In this document: one piece after another, positions 1 through 7,612 of the stretch
How positions within the stretch are numbered: position 1 is the stretch's first letter
How the letters are laid out: each line of letters starts with the position of its first letter
Assembly: GCA_002372935.1 (NCBI GenBank)
Contig: DFJF01000015.1
Location: forward strand, 1-25,779
Source of the DNA: Clostridiales bacterium UBA3678
GTDB taxonomy: Bacteria > Bacillota > Clostridia > TANB77 > CAG-508
DNA length: 25,779 bases
Direction of reading: 5' to 3'
The notes under the pieces: model-generated
What the model was told of the DNA's origin: nothing
The model's input: the letters and a program-made list of their open reading frames with translations, nothing else
Databases searched by the model: none
Translations under genes and position numbers: made by a program

Positions 1-2198
1 ATCCACAATATATGAATTGGCATTAGTATTTCAAGTGATCCAACATTTGATATTCCAGCTATTTTAGCTATTAATGTTGAGAATAATGTTGCTAAAAATA
101 AGACAACTATTTCTCCAACATTGCTTGAAAGTAGGAATTGAATTACTTTTAAAATATTATCATAAATTCTTCTTCCTTCTTCTACTGCTGAAACTACTGT
201 AGCAAAATTATCATCAACTAATATTACATCTGCAGCTTCTTTTGCAACATCTGTTCCAACTTTTCCCATTGCACATCCTATATCAGCTGTTTTTAGTGCA
301 GGGCTATCATTTACCCCATCTCCAGTCATAGCAACGATTTCGCCGTTTTTTTGCCATGCTTTTACAATCCTTACTTTATGTTCTGGTGCAACTCTTGCAT
401 AAACCGAGTATTTTCTAATATCTCTTGCTAAATCTTCATCTGATATTTTATCAAGTTCAGCTCCTGTTAAAGCTTCATCTTCATTTTCTAATATTCCAAG
501 TTTTTTGGCAATGGCTGTTGCAGTAATTTTGTGGTCACCTGTTATCATAACAGTTTTTATTCCAGCTTGTTTACATTTTTCAACTGCTGCTTTTGCCTCA
601 TCTCTTGGAGGATCAATCATTCCATACATTCCAACATAAATTAAATCATTTTCCATTTCTTCTTTTTCTGGTTTATGATCCATTTCTTTATATCCAAATG
701 CTAATACCCTTAATGCATCTTTAGCCATTTTTTCGTTTGTACTTTCTATTGTAGGTATAAAATTATTTAAATCTTGTTTTATTTCTCCATTGTCTATATA
801 TGTAGTACAAATATTTAATAATTCATCTACACCACCTTTTGTAAATACAAGATATTTTCCATCTTTTTCATGTACTGTTGTCATCAATTTTCTTTCAGAA
901 TCAAATGGTATTTCATCAACTCTTAGTAGTTCTTGATAAACGTCTTTTGTAAATCCTATTTTTAGAGCAATATCAACTAATGCTGTTTCTGTAGGATCAC
1001 CTGTTAAAGTCCCATCATCAGCGATCTTTGTATCATTACAAAGCATGCCATTATATACAAGTAATTTTACTTTCTGATTTTCTTTATTGTATTTTACAAA
1101 ATCATTGTTTTCATCTATTTCACTAACATCATATACTGTATGATTTACAAATATTTTTTGAACAGTCATTTTATTTTGTGTAAGTGTTCCTGTTTTATCT
1201 GAACAAATAACAGAACTACTTCCAAGTGTTTCAACAGCTGGTAACCTTTTTACAATAGCATTCTTTTTCACCATTTTTTGAACACCTATTGCTAAAACAA
1301 TTGTAGAAATAGCAGCAAGTCCTTCTGGAATTGCTGCAACTGCTAAACTTACAGCAGTCATAAACATTGAAATTATTTCTCTTCCTTGAATTATGCCAAT
1401 AACAAATATTACTAAACAAATAACTAATGCCACTATTCCCAATGTTTTTCCAAGATTATTTAATTTCTTTTGCAAAGGTGTTTCTTGTTCTTCTGCTCCA
1501 GAAATCATTTCTGCAATTTTTCCAACTTCTGTGTTCATTCCTGTTTCAACAACAATTCCTTTTCCTCTTCCATAAGTAACTAAACTTGAAGAAAAAAGCA
1601 TATTAACTCTATCTCCTATTGGAACTTCATCTTTGTCTATTTTTGCAGCATCTTTTTCAACTGGGACAGATTCACCTGTTAAAGAAGATTCTTGAGATTT
1701 TAAATTAATTGCTTCAAATATTCTTAAATCTGCAGGTATATAGTCTCCAGTATCAAGAACAACTATATCTCCCTCTACTAAGTCTCTTGCTGGAACAGTT
1801 TGAATATTTCCATCTCTTATAACTTTAGCTTCATGTCCACTTAGTTTTTGCAATGCCTCTAAAGATTTTTCTGCTTTTGATTCTTGTGCTACTCCAATAA
1901 TTGCATTTGCAATTACAACTATTAAAATAATAATTGTATCTGTTATTCCTTCTCCTTGCATTACTCCAACAACACCTGATACTATTGCTGCAATTATCAA
2001 AACAATTATCATGAAATCTTTAAATTGTTCTAAAAATTTTACAAACAAAGACTTTTTTTTTGCTTGTTTTAATTCATTAAAACCATTTTCTGCTTGTCTT
2101 TTTTTTACTTCTATAGATGAAAGTCCAGTTTTCATACTGGTTTTCAAATATTTTTCTGTTTCTTCTGCTGTTTTACTGAACCATTTTTCCTTACCCAT
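1..2198 (-). CDS. Calcium-type P-type ATPase, C-terminus cut off by the window edge
   Basis: Membrane ATPase that probably exports Ca2+ (P2-type, SERCA/PMCA-like). About 732 residues are visible. In order they show a cation-ATPase N-terminal domain, two membrane helices, the actuator domain with SLTGESVP near residue 173, the M4 motif IPEGLAAI, the phosphorylation motif SDKTGTLT with the catalytic aspartate at about residue 334, the nucleotide-binding domain, and the hinge motif TGDGVNDSPALK near residue 622. The sequence leaves the window inside M6 (PIHILW), so the last helices and the M6 ion ligands cannot be judged. The start is an ATG eight bases after GGAGG. The gene follows gtrA by about 58 bases and may be co-transcribed with it. 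The family call is firm; calcium as substrate is inferred from resemblance to bacterial Ca2+-ATPases. Confidence 0.93.
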   Translation of the reverse strand, partial: MGKEKWFSKTAEETEKYLKTSMKTGLSSIEVKKRQAENGFNELKQAKKKSLFVKFLEQFKDFMIIVLIIAAIVSGVVGVMQGEGITDTIIILIVVIANAIIGVAQESKAEKSLEALQKLSGHEAKVIRDGNIQTVPARDLVEGDIVVLDTGDYIPADLRIFEAINLKSQESSLTGESVPVEKDAAKIDKDEVPIGDRVNMLFSSSLVTYGRGKGIVVETGMNTEVGKIAEMISGAEEQETPLQKKLNNLGKTLGIVALVICLVIFVIGIIQGREIISMFMTAVSLAVAAIPEGLAAISTIVLAIGVQKMVKKNAIVKRLPAVETLGSSSVICSDKTGTLTQNKMTVQKIFVNHTVYDVSEIDENNDFVKYNKENQKVKLLVYNGMLCNDTKIADDGTLTGDPTETALVDIALKIGFTKDVYQELLRVDEIPFDSERKLMTTVHEKDGKYLVFTKGGVDELLNICTTYIDNGEIKQDLNNFIPTIESTNEKMAKDALRVLAFGYKEMDHKPEKEEMENDLIYVGMYGMIDPPRDEAKAAVEKCKQAGIKTVMITGDHKITATAIAKKLGILENEDEALTGAELDKISDEDLARDIRKYSVYARVAPEHKVRIVKAWQKNGEIVAMTGDGVNDSPALKTADIGCAMGKVGTDVAKEAADVILVDDNFATVVSAVEEGRRIYDNILKVIQFLLSSNVGEIVVLFLATLFSTLIAKIAGISNVGSLEILMPIHILW

Positions 2199-2256
2199 TC
2201 ACATTCCTCCAATAAAATTGATTTTATATCATTAATATAAATTAATTTTTGTTTCC

Positions 2257-2736
2257 CTACCCTTGTTTATTGTTTTTCTTCTTTTTAAAAACAAACAATT
2301 TGCTGAAAATAAAATTCAAAATAATAACTACTATATTGGAAATTATTTTCATGATAGTTCCATTAAGGTTAAGTAAATTGACTCCTATGTACATTATTAA
2401 TTCATCTATACCTAAAGTTGCAATTCTACTTGCAAAAAATGATAAAACCTCTTTTAAAATTTCCTTACCTGTATTTGCCTCTGAGTGGAATACATATCCT
2501 TTATTTGTTAAATATGCCACTATTACTGATAATATCCAAGCTATTATATTACTTATCAAATTTGGTACTTTTAGTCCATAATAAAATACTGCATAAGCTA
2601 CAATGTTTATAATAGTGGTTAATACTCCGAAAACTAAATATCTCATTACTTCTCTATGTGCTCTATATAAATCCGCTAATTTTTTTAATTTAATTTTATC
2701 TAAGATATTCAAGAAAAAATCTTCTATTTTCTCCAT
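2257..2736 (-). CDS. GtrA family membrane protein (probable lipid-linked sugar flippase)
   Basis: Small integral membrane protein of 159 residues with four hydrophobic helices, matching the GtrA/GtcA family. The pattern RYLVFGVLTTIINIVAYAVF near the N-terminus and the NKGYVF motif between helices 2 and 3 are typical. The tail is lysine-rich, as expected for a cytoplasmic end. Family members are thought to flip undecaprenyl-phosphate-linked sugars to the outer face of the membrane. It lies 23 bases downstream of a GT2 transferase of the kind that makes such a lipid-linked sugar, which supports that role. The sugar and the final acceptor cannot be read from the sequence. Confidence 0.88.
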   Translation of the reverse strand: MEKIEDFFLNILDKIKLKKLADLYRAHREVMRYLVFGVLTTIINIVAYAVFYYGLKVPNLISNIIAWILSVIVAYLTNKGYVFHSEANTGKEILKEVLSFFASRIATLGIDELIMYIGVNLLNLNGTIMKIISNIVVIILNFIFSKLFVFKKKKNNKQG

Positions 2737-2759
2737 ATAAATTTTAATATATACATTAA

Positions 2760-3725
2760 TTAATGTATATATTCTCCTTTCTCTTCCTCTTTTTTAGTCC
2801 TTTTTAAAACTTCTGTTTCATTTAATAATATTTCAAATAACTGTCTATGTTTTTTCACAATGACTTGTAATATTATTCCAATAGAATACAATAATAATGA
2901 AATTACCAAAAATATACTTGCAACTATTAATGTTGGAAATCTTGGAACTAGTCCTGTTTTGAAATATTCTACAAGTACTGGTATTCCCATAAATATCGAT
3001 ATAATTAATATTATTGTTCCTAAAATATTAAAGAAAAATGCTGGTCTATATTCTTTGAATAATGTTGCTATTGTTTTTATTACTTTAAATCCATCACTAA
3101 ATGTATTTAATTTTGACACACTACCTTCTGGTCTATCTCTATATTGAATTGGCACTTCTTTTAGTGTAAAATTTTTATCTATTGCATGTATAGTCATTTC
3201 TGTTTCAATTTCAAATCCCTTAGAAAGAATTGGAAATGTTTTTGCAAAATTATAGCTAAAAGCCCTATATCCAGTCATTATATCAACTATATTGCTTTTA
3301 AAAATTTTATTAATTAATCTTTCTACTAATTTGTTTCCAAAATTATGGAATGGTCTTTTATTTTCTTGAAAATATGTAGATGATAATCTATCTCCTATAA
3401 CCATATCAACATTTTTTTCTAAAACATAATCACACATTTTTCTTGCACTTTCTGCTGGATATGTATCATCTCCATCCACCATTAAATAGCAATCAGCATC
3501 TATTTCTCTAAACATAGTTCTTATTACATTTCCTTTTCCTTGTTTAGTTTCATATCTTACGATTGCTCCTGCTTTTCTTGCTATTTCATCTGTACCATCT
3601 GATGAATTATTGTCATATACATATATATCTGCCTCTGGTAATGCTTTTTTATAATCTTTTACAACTTTTTCTATTGTTTTACTTTCATTATAACATGGTA
3701 TTAATACAGCAATTTTTTTCTCCAT
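2760..3725 (-). CDS. GT2 glycosyltransferase with C-terminal membrane anchor (GtrB/CsbB/DPM1-like)
   Basis: Protein of 321 residues with a cytoplasmic GT-A fold at about residues 1-228 and two C-terminal membrane helices (about 229-255 and 267-293). Visible motifs are IPCYNE at 9-14, YDNNSSDGT at 37-45 and the nucleotide-sugar-binding DGDD at 84-87. This layout fits polyprenyl-phosphate glycosyltransferases, which move a sugar from a nucleotide carrier to undecaprenyl phosphate. The ATG abuts the stop codon of the upstream DUF6020 gene with no gap, suggesting translational coupling. The GtrA gene follows closely. The donor sugar is unknown. Confidence 0.92.
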   Translation of the reverse strand: MEKKIAVLIPCYNESKTIEKVVKDYKKALPEADIYVYDNNSSDGTDEIARKAGAIVRYETKQGKGNVIRTMFREIDADCYLMVDGDDTYPAESARKMCDYVLEKNVDMVIGDRLSSTYFQENKRPFHNFGNKLVERLINKIFKSNIVDIMTGYRAFSYNFAKTFPILSKGFEIETEMTIHAIDKNFTLKEVPIQYRDRPEGSVSKLNTFSDGFKVIKTIATLFKEYRPAFFFNILGTIILIISIFMGIPVLVEYFKTGLVPRFPTLIVASIFLVISLLLYSIGIILQVIVKKHRQLFEILLNETEVLKRTKKEEEKGEYIH

Positions 3726-5651
3726 TTATAATTCCACCTCTTTATCTCTTATTATATCAACAAAAATACTTATAATCAATGGCATAGCAAAAATATTTGG
3801 AAGTTCATATCTAAAATATGCATTCACTGGTGAAACACAACATACCAATAAAGTTACTAGACTTGGTAATAAGAAAACTATAAATTTATATTTCTTTTTA
3901 TATATTAAATATCCTAAAACAATTAATAAAATCCATGTGTTTAAACCAATATTTGTACACCAATATATAACTGGCATCCTTTTGCTTATATTTAGTAAGT
4001 GTTTTACTGAATTTCTTTCTCCTTTATATTCATCATTATATGAGTAATTAAATTCTCCAGTTTTCGTTAAATCATCATCACAATTTGCTATAAATCTTGT
4101 AGTATATTCTTCAATATTTCCCTCTAAATAAAAATATCCATAATAATTATTTAAAAATGCTTCTACATATACATTTGGATGTTTAAAAAATTGTCTAAAC
4201 CAAACTTTGAAATAATTTTTTAAATCCTCACTTGTTGCATCTTTGTTATATTTGTTTTTTACAGCATCTGATCTTTCTGGAACATATCTATTTGCTAGAG
4301 TATCATATTTCAAAACTTTATCTATAATCTCTCTTTCTTCATCTGTAACTTCATTATCATATTCTTTTACATATCTTGCTGTTTGTTGAAATGGAACTGA
4401 TAACATTTCTCTTACCCCAGTATTAGATATTTTTAATGCAGGTAATAATAGTTTTATAAAAGATTCATATAGTATAAAAACTATTAATGTTGCAAATAAA
4501 ATGCTTTTTCTATTTATTTTATTACTTATTGCTGCAAATGGCAAAGACAACAATATAACATATATTCCATTATTTCTAAGTAAGCATACCATTAGACTTA
4601 TAAAAATTATTAATACTACTCTTTTTTTTGATAATTTTTTGTCTGCATATTCTTTTATAATTTTGTATAATTCTATTATGTAGAAAATCATTAAGCTTGC
4701 AAAAGGCACATCTTTTGTAATTTCTACAGCATAAAATGGAAATACCGGAATAAAACAGAATATTAATAATGCTAATATTCTTATGTAATTATTTGTTTTT
4801 AATTCTTTCATAAATTTTATAATATATGCCAATGCACTTGCAAGTAAAATTGTCTGTATAATTGTATATAAAAATATTCCTAAATTATCATTTCCAAGCA
4901 TTTTTCCTATTTTTACACAACTTCCTAAAATTACTGTATGTAATACTGGATGATGATTTGTAATTTTTATATTTTCATCAATTAAGTTTACAGAATTAGT
5001 TGATGACCTCTCAGTAATTTCCATGCCAAAAAACTGTTTTATCTGATTTGTAGAATCTTTCATTAATACCCCTGGATAAAATATAATTACATAAGGTAAC
5101 CAACAAAACAAAATAATTATTAATGGCATAATAAATTCATGCTTCTCAAAAATAAAGTTGAATATTTTATTTGTTGCAGATTTATATTTTATATTTGTTA
5201 TAATTTTTTCAAAAATATAATCTATTATTAATTTAAATAATATACTATAACTTATAAATACAATTAATGATTTTGCAAATTGTATTTCTCCATGAAATAT
5301 TAAATCCCATGTATTTGTTTTTTTGTAGCTATATCCTATTATTGTAAATAAAGCAAATAATATTGCTAATATGTTTTCTATAATATTTTTTCTTTTATCT
5401 TTTTCTTGTCTTCCTTGTTCATTTAATAAAAAACAAGATAACATAAATATTATAATAGATTTTAATGTATCTACTTTTATAGATTCTTCAATTTTTATTA
5501 AACATTTTACAATTGGGCTCATATTTTTTGTTATTCCAGCATCTGCATTTTTTACTATATTTAAAGATAATGATAACCCAAATGTTATTAAAAATGCTAT
5601 TAAAAATATTTTTATTTTATTATTTTTCTTTACTTTTATTATTTCATTCAT
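3726..5651 (-). CDS. DUF6020-type multi-spanning membrane protein, candidate GT-C glycosyltransferase
   Basis: Protein of 641 residues with roughly a dozen hydrophobic helices and one large hydrophilic region at about residues 430-560. The stretch WLPYVIIFYPGVLMKDSTNQ (about 184-203) followed by NHHPVLHT (232-239) is what I recognise from the DUF6020 family. The aspartate at 199 sits just after a membrane helix, where GT-C transferases carry a catalytic acidic residue. The family has no proven function that I know of. The GT-C proposal rests on this layout and on the abutting GT2 and GtrA genes. The ATG has a GAGG site seven bases upstream. Only 36 bases separate it from the spoVG terminator hairpin. 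Confidence 0.8.
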   Translation of the reverse strand: MNEIIKVKKNNKIKIFLIAFLITFGLSLSLNIVKNADAGITKNMSPIVKCLIKIEESIKVDTLKSIIIFMLSCFLLNEQGRQEKDKRKNIIENILAILFALFTIIGYSYKKTNTWDLIFHGEIQFAKSLIVFISYSILFKLIIDYIFEKIITNIKYKSATNKIFNFIFEKHEFIMPLIIILFCWLPYVIIFYPGVLMKDSTNQIKQFFGMEITERSSTNSVNLIDENIKITNHHPVLHTVILGSCVKIGKMLGNDNLGIFLYTIIQTILLASALAYIIKFMKELKTNNYIRILALLIFCFIPVFPFYAVEITKDVPFASLMIFYIIELYKIIKEYADKKLSKKRVVLIIFISLMVCLLRNNGIYVILLSLPFAAISNKINRKSILFATLIVFILYESFIKLLLPALKISNTGVREMLSVPFQQTARYVKEYDNEVTDEEREIIDKVLKYDTLANRYVPERSDAVKNKYNKDATSEDLKNYFKVWFRQFFKHPNVYVEAFLNNYYGYFYLEGNIEEYTTRFIANCDDDLTKTGEFNYSYNDEYKGERNSVKHLLNISKRMPVIYWCTNIGLNTWILLIVLGYLIYKKKYKFIVFLLPSLVTLLVCCVSPVNAYFRYELPNIFAMPLIISIFVDIIRDKEVEL

Positions 5652-5679
5652 TACATATCCTCTTTTTTAGTATTTTGCT

Positions 5680-5716
5680 AAAAAAAAGAGATTATTCTAG
5701 ATCTTAGAATAATCTC
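5680..5716 (-). terminator. Rho-independent terminator of spoVG
   Basis: Read on the minus strand, a perfect 12-bp stem (5688-5699 with 5705-5716) with a 5-base loop is followed by eight T. It begins 17 bases after the spoVG stop codon. The next gene, the DUF6020 gene, starts only 36 bases after the stem. Confidence 0.93.
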
Positions 5717-5733
5717 AATAATTACTTTTATAA

Positions 5734-6009
5734 TTATTCAGCTGATCCTTCTGCTTCTTCTGGAGCATTATAAGCATCCAAAATAGCTTTTTGAATCTTT
5801 TCTCTTGTTTCTGGATTAATTGGATGAGCTATATCTTTGAATTCTCCGTTTGGAGTTTTTCTACTTGGCATAGCAATGAATAATCCATTTTGACTTTCGA
5901 TAACTTTGATATCATGAACTGCGAATTCATTATCGAAAGTTATAGAAGCAACAGCTTTCATTCTGTTTTCTGAATTTACCTTTCTTAAACGTACATCTGT
6001 AATTTGCAT
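5734..6009 (-). CDS. spoVG: SpoVG, septation/sporulation regulator and RNA/DNA-binding protein
   Basis: Protein of 91 residues beginning MQITDVRLRKV, the usual SpoVG opening. The core shows the family signatures AVASITFDNEFAVHDIKVIE and GLFIAMPSRKTPNGEFKDIAHPI. SpoVG is a small nucleic-acid-binding regulator affecting septation, sporulation, envelope and virulence genes in Bacillota. The frame stays open three codons further upstream to a GTG, but that GTG is part of the AAAGAGGTG ribosome binding site, so the ATG at 6009 is the right start. The acidic tail (EEAEGSAE) is short. The gene appears to form its own transcription unit, with a promoter region at 6073-6107 and a terminator just downstream. 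Confidence 0.96.
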   Translation of the reverse strand: MQITDVRLRKVNSENRMKAVASITFDNEFAVHDIKVIESQNGLFIAMPSRKTPNGEFKDIAHPINPETREKIQKAILDAYNAPEEAEGSAE

Positions 6010-6044
6010 ATTAAGCACCTCTTTCCAATAGTTATATATATTTT

Positions 6045-6070
6045 GTACATACTCTTAGTTTTTTATGTAC
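6045..6070. other. Inverted repeat GTACAT-N14-ATGTAC in the spoVG leader
   Basis: Perfect 6-bp arms at 6045-6050 and 6065-6070 lie just downstream of the predicted spoVG promoter and upstream of its ribosome binding site. The position would suit an operator or a leader hairpin, but six base pairs may arise by chance in this AT-rich DNA. Confidence 0.25.
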
Positions 6071-6080
6071 TAATTATATT

Positions 6081-6107
6081 ATTCTTCATTAAAAAACAAA
6101 ATCCCTC
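6081..6107 (-). promoter_or_regulatory. Sigma-H-like promoter of spoVG
   Basis: On the minus strand GAGGGATTT (6099-6107) and GAAGAAT (6081-6087) are separated by 11 bases. The second matches the sigma-H -10 consensus RNNGAAT fully, and the first matches RNAGGAWWW with one mismatch. From memory, the B. subtilis spoVG sigma-H promoter has the same 11-base spacing. A sigma-A-like TATAAT lies at 6073-6078, but it lacks a good -35 box. Confidence 0.5.
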
Positions 6108-6132
6108 TTTTTTTCTTTATTTTTTTTATAAT

Positions 6133-7524
6133 TTAAAAATCACAATTTTTTGGTGTTCTAGGGTATGGAATAACATCTCTAATATTTTCTATTCCTGTTA
6201 TATACATAAGAAGTCTTTCAAATCCTAATCCAAATCCTGAATGTATATTTGAACCATATCTTCTAAGATCTAAATACCAATAAATTTGATCAGCATCCAT
6301 TTTTCTTTCTTTTATAACTTTTAAGAGTTTTTCGTAATCTTCTTCTCTTTGAGATCCGCCCATAATTTCTCCAGCACCTGGAACTTCTAGGTCAACAGCT
6401 GCAACTGTTTTTCCATCTGGATTTAATTTCATATAATATGATTTTATATCTTTTGGCCAATTTTTGACAAATACTGGTCCATTAAAATATTCTGTTATAT
6501 ATTTTTCATGCTCTTTTGCTAAATCTTCTCCATAATCAGGTTCAAATTCCCATTTTTTGTCTGCTTTTTTCAAAATATCTATTACATCTTTATGGTCAAT
6601 TCTTACAAATTCTGAATTTAAAAGTTTGTTTAATTTTTCTTTTAATCCTTTTTCTATGAATTTATCACAAAAATCGATTTCTTCTGGACATCTTTCCATA
6701 ACTTTTTTTACTATATATTTTAAGCAATCTTCTTCTATATCCATCAATTCATCTAAATCACAAAATGAGATTTCAGGTTCAATCATCCAAAATTCATTTG
6801 CATGTGTTTTTGTATTTGAATTTTCACTTCTAAGTGTTGGACCAAATGTATATATTTTTCCAAATGCTGATGCAAAAGTTTCTCCATGAAGTTGCCCAGA
6901 ACCTGTTATGTATGTTTCTTTACCAAATAAGTCTCTAGAAAAATCTGTTTTGCCATCTTGATCTTTTGGAAGTTCTTTTTTTAAATCCATTGTTGTTAAT
7001 TTGAACATTTCTGCTGATCCTTCGCAATCTGCACATGTAATAATTGGAGTATGGACATAAACATATCCATTGTTTTGGAAATATTCATGTATTGCAAATG
7101 CAGTTACACTTCTAATTCTAAATACTGCATTAAATGTATTTGTTCTAGGTCTTAAATGTGCTATAGTTCTTAAATATTCAAAACTATGTCTCTTTTTTTG
7201 TAAAGGATAATCTTTATCACATTCACTTAAAATTTCTATATTTGTAGCTTGGATTTCAAAAGGCTGTTTTGCATTTTCTGTAATAATTAATTTTCCTATA
7301 ACCTTTATACATGAATATATTGATAGTTTTGCGACCTTTTCAAAATTTTCTAATTTATCTGTTATTACAACTTGAACATTTTTGAAAAATGAGCCATCAT
7401 TTAATTCTATAAATCCAAATGTTTTTGAATCTCTTATTGTTTTTACCCAACCTTCTAAAATGACTTCTTTATTATTATATTTTTTTGTATCTCTATATAA
7501 ATCTTTTATGACTATCTCTGACAT
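6133..7524 (-). CDS. asnS: Asparagine--tRNA ligase
   Basis: Class IIb synthetase of 463 residues, the usual length, charging tRNA-Asn with asparagine in the cytoplasm. An N-terminal OB-fold anticodon-binding domain (about 1-110, with VILEGWVKTIRDSKTFGFIEL) is followed by the class II catalytic core. Motif 2 falls in FGPTLRSENSNTKTHANEFW and motif 3 in GFGLGFERLLMYITGIENIRD near the C-terminus. The ENSNT.TH..EFWM form separates AsnRS from AspRS. The ATG follows a strong GGAGGG site. A promoter between pheT and this gene suggests it can be transcribed apart from the synthetase genes upstream. Its presence means Asn-tRNA need not be made by the transamidation route. Confidence 0.97.
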   Translation of the reverse strand: MSEIVIKDLYRDTKKYNNKEVILEGWVKTIRDSKTFGFIELNDGSFFKNVQVVITDKLENFEKVAKLSIYSCIKVIGKLIITENAKQPFEIQATNIEILSECDKDYPLQKKRHSFEYLRTIAHLRPRTNTFNAVFRIRSVTAFAIHEYFQNNGYVYVHTPIITCADCEGSAEMFKLTTMDLKKELPKDQDGKTDFSRDLFGKETYITGSGQLHGETFASAFGKIYTFGPTLRSENSNTKTHANEFWMIEPEISFCDLDELMDIEEDCLKYIVKKVMERCPEEIDFCDKFIEKGLKEKLNKLLNSEFVRIDHKDVIDILKKADKKWEFEPDYGEDLAKEHEKYITEYFNGPVFVKNWPKDIKSYYMKLNPDGKTVAAVDLEVPGAGEIMGGSQREEDYEKLLKVIKERKMDADQIYWYLDLRRYGSNIHSGFGLGFERLLMYITGIENIRDVIPYPRTPKNCDF

Positions 7525-7554
7525 AAAAAAGCCCTCCTATTTGCAATTTTTTTT

Positions 7555-7583
7555 ATTATATATAATTATTCCCAAAAATTCAA
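7555..7583 (-). promoter_or_regulatory. Sigma-A promoter of asnS
   Basis: On the minus strand TTGAAT (7578-7583), a 17-base spacer and a perfect TATAAT (7555-7560) lie in the 88-base gap after pheT, about 30 bases before the asnS start. Confidence 0.7.
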
Positions 7584-7612
7584 GTATTTTTCAACAATTA
7601 ATCATTGATATG

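Noticed and set aside
2223..2241. AT palindrome TTTATAT-N5-ATATAAA before the P-type ATPase gene as a terminator or operator
   Set aside because: Made only of A/T with no T tract after it; such palindromes are expected by chance in this base composition.
6010..6018. Three-codon longer N-terminus for spoVG from a GTG
   Set aside because: The GTG is part of the AAAGAGGTG ribosome binding site, and SpoVG proteins start at MQ(I/V)TDVR.
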